Shown one piece after another: positions 1-5,916 of a stretch of DNA of 6,444 bases (positions within the stretch are counted from its first letter, which is position 1; each line of letters opens with the position of its first letter). Under the pieces are notes generated by a model. That model had not been told where the DNA came from, did no database searches, and worked only from the letters and a program-made list of their open reading frames with translations. The DNA lies in NCBI GenBank assembly GCA_964481765.1, contig CAYZVJ010000130.1:1-6444 (forward strand). Direction: 5' to 3'. Source of the stretch: G020353115 sp964481765. Its GTDB lineage: Bacteria; Bacteroidota; Bacteroidia; Bacteroidales; VadinHA17. The position numbers and the translations under genes were made by a program.

Positions 1-108
1 GGAAAACGATACCATTTGCTGGAAAAAATAATCGAGTATTATCAGATTCATGTCAGTGGCTTTGGGAAGGTGAATTCACTTCAAATTTTAAAGGAAGTCT
101 TTCATTAA
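1..108 (+). CDS. recO: RecO-like DNA repair protein, C-terminal end only (partial)
   Basis: Frame 1 is open from the window edge to a TAA at 106-108 and gives 35 residues. The visible piece has the pattern LLEKIIEYYQIHVSGFG, then SLQILKEVF and a final H. This matches the end of Bacteroidetes RecO as I remember it: a helix with LL..LL.YY..H, the phrase GF, and a closing SL.VL..VF helix. RecO helps load RecA onto single-stranded DNA during gap repair in the RecF pathway. Nothing of the N-terminal OB fold or the zinc-binding region is inside the window, so the call rests on this short tail alone. The stop lies 52 bp before the next gene on the same strand. No hairpin terminator is visible between them, so some read-through is possible. 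I am confident it is coding and moderately confident of the identity. Confidence 0.68.
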   Translation, partial: GKRYHLLEKIIEYYQIHVSGFGKVNSLQILKEVFH

Positions 109-115
109 TTATATT

Positions 116-123
116 TACCTTTG
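116..123 (+). promoter_or_regulatory. Bacteroidetes-type -7 box upstream of the GH3 gene
   Basis: TACCTTTG is an exact match to the TAnnTTTG -7 consensus of Bacteroidetes primary-sigma promoters. Transcription would start around 128-131, leaving a leader of roughly 30 bases before the ATG at 161. No TTG-type -33 element is present at the usual spacing; the nearest T-rich stretch (86-89) is too far upstream. This makes the promoter plausible but unproven. Confidence 0.45.
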
Positions 124-160
124 AAATAAACGTCTGTTTTCATCAAGTTGCTAAGAGGCA

Positions 161-1687
161 ATGCCTATTCTTCCTTCCATAATAACCCGGCTGAACAGCA
201 AGAGGATGCAGCAGATTGATCTGTTCCGAGAATATCCTTTTGAAGTACAGCAGGATGTATTGATGAAATTACTGGATAGGGCAAAAGATACTGAGTGGGG
301 GTTAAAACATGATTTTTCCTCAATTAACAATGTTACCGTTTTCCAGAAACGACTGCCGATCCAAAGCTATGATGATCTCAGGCCCACTATCCAGCGCTTG
401 CGTGATGGAGAGAAAAATATCCTCTGGCCCGGTGAAATAAAGTGGTTCGCGAAATCCTCAGGAACAACAAGCGATAAAAGTAAATTCATTCCTGTTACCA
501 GGGAGGCACTGGAGGAGTGTCACTTCAGGGGAGGAAAGGATGTGCTGGTGCTCTATTCAGCTAATTTCCCGGCCACAAAAATTTTCCAGGGAAAAGGATT
601 AACCCTGGGAGGCAGTACACAGATCAATAACTTCAGCAACGAATCATTTTATGGGGATCTCTCTGCAATTCTCCTTGAAAATATCCCCCTCTGGGTCGAT
701 CTTATTCGAACACCCTCCAGGAAAATTGCCCTGCTTGAGGAATGGGAAAAAAAACTGGATGGAATCACAAAAGCAACTATAAAAGAGAATGTTACAAACA
801 TTGCCGGCGTCCCCTCCTGGAACCTGGTCCTTCTCAAACACATTCTTAACGTAACAGGGAAAAAGCACCTCCTTGAGATATGGCCCAATCTTGAACTGTT
901 CACACACGGTGGGGTCAGTTTTATCCCCTACCGTGAACAGTTCAGAAAAATCATACCGTCGGATAGCATGAATTACATGGAAGTCTATAATGCCTCGGAG
1001 GGATTCTTCAGTATCCAGGATGACCCGGCAAGTGACGATATGCTTTTGATGCTCGACTCTGGTGTCTTTTATGAATTCATTCCCCTGGAAGAAATTGATA
1101 CCGATAATGCCACGGTGCTTCCAATCGCAAGCATCGAAAAGAACAGGAACTATGCCATGGTGATTTCTACAAATGGTGGCTTGTGGAGGTACATGATTGG
1201 AGATACCGTTATGTTTACTTCCCTTTATCCTCACAAGATCAAAATTACCGGTCGTACCAAACATTTCATCAATGCTTTCGGAGAAGAGATTATTATCGAT
1301 AATGCCACCCTGGCACTTCAAAAAGCATGCAACAAAACGGGTGCTGTAATCAATGAATATACCGCTGGCCCAATATACATGAAAGATGATCAGAATGGAA
1401 GTCACGAATGGCTTATCGAATTTGAAACACCTCCTTTGGATCTGGAGCTGTTTACCAGTGAGCTGGATCAGGCATTAATGTCCATTAACTCAGACTACGA
1501 AGCCAAACGGTATAAGGATATCACACTGACTAAGCCAGTGGTTCGTAGTATGAAACCGGGAGTATTTTACCATTGGTTCAGGAAAAACAACAAACTCGGA
1601 GGACAGAACAAAGTGCCCAGGCTTGCTAATGACCGGCGATACCTCGATGAAGTAAAAAAGATCAACGATACAATGACATTTTCATAA
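161..1687 (+). CDS. GH3 family acyl-adenylating enzyme (GH3 auxin-responsive promoter family protein)
   Basis: This 508-residue protein is full length for the bacterial GH3 family, part of the ANL adenylate-forming superfamily. Plant GH3 enzymes activate an acid such as jasmonate or indole-acetate with ATP and join it to an amino acid; substrates of the bacterial members are largely unknown. Visible motifs are the nucleotide-binding SSGTTSDKSK (99-108), YNASEG (276-281, adenine and acyl-AMP pocket), the GD pair (347-348) that normally contacts ribose, GRTKHFINAFGEE (364-376, hinge before the C-terminal domain), and the C-terminal GH3 motif LGGQNKVPRL (479-488). No signal peptide or membrane segment is seen, so it is probably cytoplasmic. 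The ATG at 161 is chosen because MPILPSII resembles the start of related proteins. An AAGAGG lies only 2 bases before it, too close for a normal ribosome binding site. It sits between the recO-like end and a deoxynucleoside kinase on the same strand. The family is secure; the reaction is unknown. Confidence 0.93.
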   Translation: MPILPSIITRLNSKRMQQIDLFREYPFEVQQDVLMKLLDRAKDTEWGLKHDFSSINNVTVFQKRLPIQSYDDLRPTIQRLRDGEKNILWPGEIKWFAKSSGTTSDKSKFIPVTREALEECHFRGGKDVLVLYSANFPATKIFQGKGLTLGGSTQINNFSNESFYGDLSAILLENIPLWVDLIRTPSRKIALLEEWEKKLDGITKATIKENVTNIAGVPSWNLVLLKHILNVTGKKHLLEIWPNLELFTHGGVSFIPYREQFRKIIPSDSMNYMEVYNASEGFFSIQDDPASDDMLLMLDSGVFYEFIPLEEIDTDNATVLPIASIEKNRNYAMVISTNGGLWRYMIGDTVMFTSLYPHKIKITGRTKHFINAFGEEIIIDNATLALQKACNKTGAVINEYTAGPIYMKDDQNGSHEWLIEFETPPLDLELFTSELDQALMSINSDYEAKRYKDITLTKPVVRSMKPGVFYHWFRKNNKLGGQNKVPRLANDRRYLDEVKKINDTMTFS

Positions 1688-1694
1688 ACCCTGT

Positions 1695-1715
1695 AGAATC
1701 ATTGAAAATAATTCT
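1695..1715. repeat. AT-rich inverted repeat between GH3 and the kinase gene
   Basis: AGAATCATT and AATAATTCT surround a GAA loop and pair over nine positions with one C-A mismatch. The stem is AT-rich and is not followed by a clean T-tract, so it is not a convincing intrinsic terminator. It could be a weak operator or chance symmetry in AT-rich spacer DNA. No other signal is clear in this 67-bp gap; a TTGCCCTTTG at 1725-1734 is only a poor match to a -7 box. Confidence 0.3.
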
Positions 1716-1754
1716 TACATTTAATTGCCCTTTGAACCAAAATAATTATTCACC

Positions 1755-2369
1755 ATGCACATTGCCATAGCTGGAAATATCGGATCCGGGAAGACAACGC
1801 TTACCGGCCTGTTAGCCAAACATTTTGGCTGGGAAGCACACTATGAAGATGTTGAAGACAATCCATATTTGAATGATTTCTATGAAGATATGCAGCGATG
1901 GTCTTTTAATTTACAGATCTATTTTCTGAATAGCCGTTTTAACCAGATCCTGGAAATCCGAAAAAAGGGTAAAACGGTAATTCAGGACAGGACCATTTAC
2001 GAGGATGCATACATTTTCGCACCGAACCTTCACTCCATGGGACTGATGTCAACGCGGGATTTTGAAAATTATTTCACCCTGTTTAACCTGATGAGTTCCC
2101 TGATCCAGCCTCCCGATCTGCTGCTCTACCTTCGTGCAACGGTCCCAACACTCGTAAACCAGATACAGAAACGGGGAAGGAAATATGAAGCGACCATACG
2201 GCTCGACTACCTGAAGAGGCTGAATGAACGGTACGAAGCCTGGATCGAAACATACAGTCTTGGCAAACTACTGATCATTGAAGCGGATGATCATAACTTC
2301 CCGGACAATACAGAAGATCTGAGTAAGGTAATTGATAAAATCAATGCTGAGATTCACGGCTTGTTTTAA
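1755..2369 (+). CDS. Deoxynucleoside kinase (dNK/dCK/dGK family)
   Basis: This 204-residue cytoplasmic enzyme is of the usual length for bacterial deoxynucleoside kinases, which transfer phosphate from ATP to the 5'-hydroxyl of a deoxynucleoside for dNTP salvage. It opens with a P-loop, GNIGSGKT (7-14). The YED.EDNPYL segment follows (30-39), with E31 the likely catalytic acid. Q54 in SFNLQIYFL is the probable base-contacting glutamine, and DRTIYED (78-84) corresponds to the family DRS motif. The arginine-rich lid is QKRGRKYE (138-145). The base preference (dA, dG, dC or broad) cannot be read safely from these motifs. The ATG at 1755 lies just before the P-loop strand, as expected, and lacks a Shine-Dalgarno sequence. 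The gene is 67 bp downstream of GH3 on the same strand and may be co-transcribed with it. It faces the PfkB-type kinase gene tail to tail, with 30 bp between the stops. Confidence 0.94.
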   Translation: MHIAIAGNIGSGKTTLTGLLAKHFGWEAHYEDVEDNPYLNDFYEDMQRWSFNLQIYFLNSRFNQILEIRKKGKTVIQDRTIYEDAYIFAPNLHSMGLMSTRDFENYFTLFNLMSSLIQPPDLLLYLRATVPTLVNQIQKRGRKYEATIRLDYLKRLNERYEAWIETYSLGKLLIIEADDHNFPDNTEDLSKVIDKINAEIHGLF

Positions 2370-2399
2370 CGGTTACCTAAAGGGATCTCTTTACTCTCT

Positions 2400-3374
2400 C
2401 TACTCCCAGGATAACTGATTCCGGATGATACCCCATTGGGTGTCTTCCATCCTTGCACCGATCACTTCAATCACTTTCCCTGCTAACAGGGCGCCGACTT
2501 CTCCACACCGTTCTAAAGAAAATCCATTGACCAGTCCGTACAGGAAACCCGAAGCATAAAGATCTCCTGCACCGGTTGTATCCATGCTATCAACCTCAAC
2601 GATGCCAACCTTATGAACTTCGCTCCCCCGCTTTATGAAAGAACCGGTTCTGCCGGTTTTAACAACCGCTATTTCACACATTCCGGCCATGTCGATCAAT
2701 GCTTCTTCCGGTGGCTTCCCGGTAAAACTTCTTGCCTCCTCCTCATTCGCAAAGATGATATCGACATATTCCTGAGCCATCTCCTTCAGGAAATCAAGGT
2801 TCTCTTCAACAACATTATAGCTTGCCATATCGAGGGCAATGTACAGTTTTTCCTTCTTTGCCAGTTGAAATGCCTTTCGCACCAAATCATGGCTCTGAAC
2901 CAGGTATCCTTCCATATAGAACATGGTAAATCCCCGGAAGAGTTCTTCTGTAATCTGATCGGGAGCCAGTTCAACAGCTGCTCCCAGATAGGTTGCAAAA
3001 GTCCGTTCTGAATCCAGGGATATGAGTGAAATCGCCCTTCCCGTTTCTGATTGGCTGGTGAACAATATCGGCTCAATGTGATGACTTTCCATGTCGTTCC
3101 GGAAAAGGTCTCCCCAACGGTCACGCCCGATCGTACCGATAAAACCGGTGTCTATTCCTAATTTTGCCAGTCCATGTATGGTGTTTGCTGCAGATCCTCC
3201 GGATGCGATCGCAGTGTTAAGATGAGCAATTCCGGCGAGTATCTTTCTTGATCTTTCTGCATCCACCAGCTGCATGCTCCCTTTAGGTAGTGCAAACTGT
3301 TTCAGTGTTTGATCGGATTCCAGACGGACAAGGATATCAACCAGTGCATTGCCCATTCCGAGTATTTTTGTCAT
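2400..3374 (-). CDS. PfkB/ribokinase family kinase, adenosine kinase-like
   Basis: This 324-residue protein has the full ribokinase fold signatures. The N-terminal strand GMGNALVDI (6-14) carries D13, which usually binds the substrate hydroxyls. GGSAAN (59-64) is the first PfkB signature, and GTIGRDRWG (80-88) follows. NEEE (210-213) fits the NxxE phosphate/magnesium motif, VKTGRTGS (238-245) precedes the nucleotide site, and DTTGAGD (265-271) is the second signature with D271 as catalytic base. Such proteins in Bacteroidetes are commonly annotated as adenosine kinase or as PfkB-family sugar kinase. Adenosine, another nucleoside, or a sugar remain possible substrates. No export signal is seen, so it is probably cytoplasmic. 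The start at 3374 fits the conserved first strand. A TATATTTG -7 box ends only seven bases upstream, implying a leaderless or nearly leaderless mRNA. It is convergent with the deoxynucleoside kinase and divergent from the tRNA-Asn gene. Family certain, substrate not. Confidence 0.93.
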   Translation of the reverse strand: MTKILGMGNALVDILVRLESDQTLKQFALPKGSMQLVDAERSRKILAGIAHLNTAIASGGSAANTIHGLAKLGIDTGFIGTIGRDRWGDLFRNDMESHHIEPILFTSQSETGRAISLISLDSERTFATYLGAAVELAPDQITEELFRGFTMFYMEGYLVQSHDLVRKAFQLAKKEKLYIALDMASYNVVEENLDFLKEMAQEYVDIIFANEEEARSFTGKPPEEALIDMAGMCEIAVVKTGRTGSFIKRGSEVHKVGIVEVDSMDTTGAGDLYASGFLYGLVNGFSLERCGEVGALLAGKVIEVIGARMEDTQWGIIRNQLSWE

Positions 3375-3381
3375 AATATCA

Positions 3382-3389
3382 CAAATATA
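3382..3389 (-). promoter_or_regulatory. -7 box of the PfkB-like kinase gene (minus strand)
   Basis: Read on the minus strand this is TATATTTG, an exact TAnnTTTG match. The final G lies seven bases before the ATG, so transcription would start at or within a few bases of the start codon. I see no good TTG element at -33. The box overlaps the -33 region of the divergent tRNA promoter. Confidence 0.5.
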
Positions 3390-3420
3390 TTGTTTAATTG
3401 ATGAAAACCCGTTATTTTTG
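3389..3420 (+). promoter_or_regulatory. Promoter for the tRNA-Asn transcript
   Basis: ATTG (3389-3392) and TATTTTTG (3413-3420) are separated by 20 bases. This fits the Bacteroidetes arrangement of a TTTG or TTG at -33 and TAnnTTTG at -7. Transcription would begin near 3426, giving a leader of about 90 bases before the mature tRNA. That leader contains the tRNA-like remnant at 3464-3491. This is the best promoter match in the window. Confidence 0.6.
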
Positions 3421-3463
3421 CGACGCTCTGAAAACAGGAACGAAATTGAACCGTTTGATTTTT

Positions 3464-3491
3464 TCAGGATTAGAGCATCTGACTGTATAAT
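3464..3491 (+). pseudogene. Partial tRNA-Asn remnant upstream of the intact tRNA-Asn
   Basis: Bases 3470-3486, TTAGAGCATCTGACTGT, are identical over 17 bases to 3535-3551 in the intact tRNA. The match continues on the left as TCAG after a 2-base deletion. On the right it continues as TAAT after one inserted A, which breaks the anticodon loop. The piece corresponds to the D-loop, 3' D-stem, 5' anticodon stem and anticodon loop only. No acceptor stem or T-arm surrounds it, so it cannot form a tRNA. It may be the residue of a tandem tRNA duplication or a recombination scar. Confidence 0.65.
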
Positions 3492-3515
3492 GATCTTTTA
3501 AATACTATAAACTAT

Positions 3516-3589
3516 TCCTCAGTAGCTCAGTTGGTTAGAGCATCTGACTGTTAATCAGAGGGTCGTTGGTTCGAGTCCAACCTGGGGAG
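3516..3589 (+). tRNA. tRNA-Asn, anticodon GTT
   Basis: The cloverleaf is complete. The acceptor stem TCCTCAG (3516-3522) pairs with CTGGGGA (3582-3588), with one G-U pair. The D-stem is GCTC/GAGC (3525-3528, 3538-3541). The anticodon stem is TCTGA/TCAGA (3543-3547, 3555-3559), with loop CTGTTAA and anticodon GTT at 3550-3552. The T-stem GTTGG/CCAAC (3565-3569, 3577-3581) holds the loop TTCGAGT. The discriminator is G3589, as expected for asparagine. CCA is not encoded and must be added after transcription. The gene is transcribed alone between a TAnnTTTG promoter and a strong hairpin terminator that begins four bases after its end. Confidence 0.97.
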
Positions 3590-3592
3590 CGG

Positions 3593-3628
3593 AAGAAAGC
3601 CGGTATCATGCCGGCTTTCTTTGTTATT
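3593..3628 (+). terminator. Intrinsic terminator after tRNA-Asn
   Basis: AAGAAAGCCGG (3593-3603) pairs perfectly with CCGGCTTTCTT (3611-3621) over 11 bp around a 7-base loop, and TTGTTATT follows. The stem starts almost directly after the tRNA discriminator base, so it should end the tRNA transcript. It lies about 60 bp before the prolyl oligopeptidase start and separates the two units. Confidence 0.85.
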
Positions 3629-3650
3629 AGTTCAAATGATTATTTTCCTA

Positions 3651-3658
3651 TATCTTTA
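3651..3658 (+). promoter_or_regulatory. Possible -7 box for the prolyl oligopeptidase gene
   Basis: TATCTTTA matches seven of the eight positions implied by TAnnTTTG, with A for the last G. Transcription from it would start near 3664, about 15-17 bases before the ATG. No TTG lies at the proper -33 distance. It is proposed mainly because the preceding tRNA terminator implies that the gene needs its own promoter. Confidence 0.3.
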
Positions 3659-3680
3659 AAAAAATTCAACCCAATATACT

Positions 3681-5795
3681 ATGAAAACAATTATCAATTA
3701 TTTAGTTATTCTATTAGTAATCAGTTCGTGCACTACACAGAAGAAACAAACGATTGAATATCCTGTAACAGAAAAGGGAACAGTCGTTGATACCTATTTT
3801 GGAACAGACGTCTCAGATCCATATCGCTGGTTCGAAGATGACATGTCAGACGAAACGGCAGCATGGGTGAAGAAACAAAATGAAGTAACATTTGGGTATC
3901 TGGATAAGATTCCATTCAGAAACAGTATACGTGAGAAACTTACTGAAATGTGGAATTATGAAAAATTTTCTACCCCATTCATAGAGGGGGATTATACCTA
4001 TTTCTATAAGAATGACGGACTTCAAAATCAATTTGTTGTTTATCGCCAAAATGAGGATCAGGAATCAGATATCTTCCTGGATCCAAATAAATTCTCAGAA
4101 GATGGCACGACGTCCCTTTCAACACTTTCGTTTTCTAAAGATGGAAGTTTAGCTGCCTACGCAATCTCTGAAGGCGGATCCGACTGGAGAAAAATAATAG
4201 TTATGGATACTGAAACAAAAGAAATCATCGGGGATACTTTAGTGGACGTGAAATTCAGCGGAATATCCTGGAAAGGTGTGGAAGGATTTTACTACTCAAG
4301 CTATGATAAACCGGAGGGCAGCGAATTATCCGCCATGACCGACCATCACAAATTATATTTCCATCAGGTTGGGACACCCCAGAGTTCTGATAAACTTATT
4401 TTCGGTGCAGATAAGAAACGAAGGTATGTGTTTGCATCTGTAACGGAAGATCAGAAATACCTTGTAGTTTCTGCTTCCGTTTCTACAACAGGGAATGAAC
4501 TGTATATTCAGGACCTGGGTGCAGATAATGGTAAACTTGTTACGATTGTCGATAATTTTGATAACGATCATTCCATCATTGATAATGACGGATCCAGGCT
4601 ATTTATTCTTACCAATTTGGACGCTCCTAACCAACGCATTATAACTGTTGATGCATCGAAACCCGGCCCTGAACATTGGTTAGACTTTATACCGGAGACA
4701 GAGTATGTACTTCAACCTTCAACAGGAGCTGGATTTTTCTTTGCCAATTATATGATTGATGCAATCTCAAAGGTTAAACAATATGACCGTATGGGGACTC
4801 TATTAAGGGATATTGATCTTCCGGGTGTTGGTTCAGCTTATGGATTTAGCGGTAAAAAGAATGAGAAAGAATTATTTTTCACATTTACAAATTATATAAC
4901 TCCCAGTACAATTTATAAATATGATCCGCAAACCGGTAGCAGTGAAGTGTATAAAAAGCCCGATGTAAATTTCAATGGAAATGAATATGAATCCATACAG
5001 GTATTTTATGAATCAAAAGACGGCACAAAAATTCCAATGATAATTACATTCAAAAAAGGAACAGTTATGGATGGTAAGAATCCTACCCTGTTATATGGAT
5101 ATGGAGGATTTAATATCAATATTACTCCTGGGTTCAGTATCACAAATGCACTATGGCTTGAGTTAGGAGGTATTTATGCTGTTCCCAATATTAGGGGTGG
5201 TGGTGAATACGGTGAAAAATGGCATCTGGCCGGAACAAAAATGAATAAACAAAATGTTTTTGACGATTTTATTGCAGCCGGGGAATACCTGATCAATAAT
5301 TACTATACTTCTAGTGACTATCTGGCAATTAGTGGAGCCTCCAACGGGGGATTGCTTGTAGGTGCTGTTATGACTCAAAGACCCGATTTGATGAAAGTAG
5401 CGTTACCTGCCGTTGGGGTTCTTGATATGTTGAGATACCATACATTTACTGCTGGCGCAGGGTGGGCCTACGATTATGGAACGTCAGAAGAAAACGAGGA
5501 TATGTTTAATTACCTCCTCGCCTACTCACCTGTTCATAATGTTATTGAAGGAACTGAATATCCGGCTACACTTGTAACAACAAGTGATCATGACGACAGG
5601 GTTGTACCCGCACATTCATTTAAGTTTGCTGCAGAACTGCAGGCAAAACAAGCCGGAACAGATCCTGTACTTATTAGAATTGAGACTATGGCAGGACATG
5701 GTGCAGGAACACCGGTCAGTAAACGTATTGATCAGTATGCTGATATATTTAGTTTTACACTCTATTCGATGGGATTTAAAGATATCCCGGACTAA
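3681..5795 (+). CDS. Prolyl oligopeptidase (family S9A), predicted lipoprotein
   Basis: This 704-residue serine peptidase is of normal length for prolyl oligopeptidase, which cleaves short peptides after proline. The N-terminus is a lipoprotein signal: MKTII, a hydrophobic stretch, then VISSC with C17 as the lipidated cysteine, so it should be anchored in the cell envelope. The mature protein starts with the family block around DPYRWFEDD. A long beta-propeller region follows to roughly residue 430, then the alpha/beta-hydrolase domain with LYGYGGFNINITPGFS and NIRGGGEYGEKWH. The catalytic triad is visible: S554 in GASNGG, D638 in DHDDRVVP and H673 in AGHGAG. R640, and the tryptophan in AGAGWAYDYG, match substrate-binding residues of the porcine enzyme. 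After C17 comes TTQKKQ, lacking the acidic pattern of the Bacteroidetes surface-export signal, so the periplasmic side is more likely. It is monocistronic between two terminators, and its DNA looks more AT-rich than the genes to its left. Confidence 0.96.
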   Translation: MKTIINYLVILLVISSCTTQKKQTIEYPVTEKGTVVDTYFGTDVSDPYRWFEDDMSDETAAWVKKQNEVTFGYLDKIPFRNSIREKLTEMWNYEKFSTPFIEGDYTYFYKNDGLQNQFVVYRQNEDQESDIFLDPNKFSEDGTTSLSTLSFSKDGSLAAYAISEGGSDWRKIIVMDTETKEIIGDTLVDVKFSGISWKGVEGFYYSSYDKPEGSELSAMTDHHKLYFHQVGTPQSSDKLIFGADKKRRYVFASVTEDQKYLVVSASVSTTGNELYIQDLGADNGKLVTIVDNFDNDHSIIDNDGSRLFILTNLDAPNQRIITVDASKPGPEHWLDFIPETEYVLQPSTGAGFFFANYMIDAISKVKQYDRMGTLLRDIDLPGVGSAYGFSGKKNEKELFFTFTNYITPSTIYKYDPQTGSSEVYKKPDVNFNGNEYESIQVFYESKDGTKIPMIITFKKGTVMDGKNPTLLYGYGGFNINITPGFSITNALWLELGGIYAVPNIRGGGEYGEKWHLAGTKMNKQNVFDDFIAAGEYLINNYYTSSDYLAISGASNGGLLVGAVMTQRPDLMKVALPAVGVLDMLRYHTFTAGAGWAYDYGTSEENEDMFNYLLAYSPVHNVIEGTEYPATLVTTSDHDDRVVPAHSFKFAAELQAKQAGTDPVLIRIETMAGHGAGTPVSKRIDQYADIFSFTLYSMGFKDIPD

Positions 5796-5820
5796 TTATA
5801 CCAACGTAAACAATCTTCTG

Positions 5821-5850
5821 AAAAGCCGGTAATTCTGCCGGCTTTTTCTT
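5821..5850 (+). terminator. Intrinsic terminator after prolyl oligopeptidase
   Basis: AAAAGCCGG (5821-5829) pairs with CCGGCTTTT (5838-5846) over 9 bp around an 8-base loop and runs into a TTTTTCTTT tract. It begins 25 bases after the stop codon. The core is nearly the same sequence as the terminator after tRNA-Asn. The A-run on the 5' side could also let it work weakly in the opposite direction. Confidence 0.88.
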
Positions 5851-5916
5851 TACTTGTAAACGATTTTTGTCATGAATCCTGTTTTGTGCAATTTTCATCC
5901 CCCTGCAGGTAGTACA

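Noticed and set aside
153..158. AAGAGG before the GH3 start, considered as a Shine-Dalgarno site
   Set aside because: It is only two bases from the ATG, too close for normal function, and the other genes here also start without a Shine-Dalgarno sequence.
644..1405. Long minus-strand open frame (253 codons) antisense to the GH3 gene
   Set aside because: It lies wholly inside the well-supported GH3 gene, its translation is rich in Cys and His with no recognisable domain, and no promoter or start signal supports it.
2379..2392. AAAGG/TCTTT hairpin between the convergent kinase genes, considered as a bidirectional terminator
   Set aside because: The stem is only five pairs including a G-T pair, with a four-base loop and no strong T-tract on either side.
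2613..3011. Plus-strand open frame of 132 codons inside the PfkB-like kinase gene
   Set aside because: It is a shadow of a gene with all family signatures on the other strand; its own translation shows no domain.
3566..3757. Plus-strand open frame of 63 codons covering the T-arm of the tRNA, the terminator and the oligopeptidase start
   Set aside because: It runs through a tRNA and a terminator hairpin, which excludes a real coding sequence.
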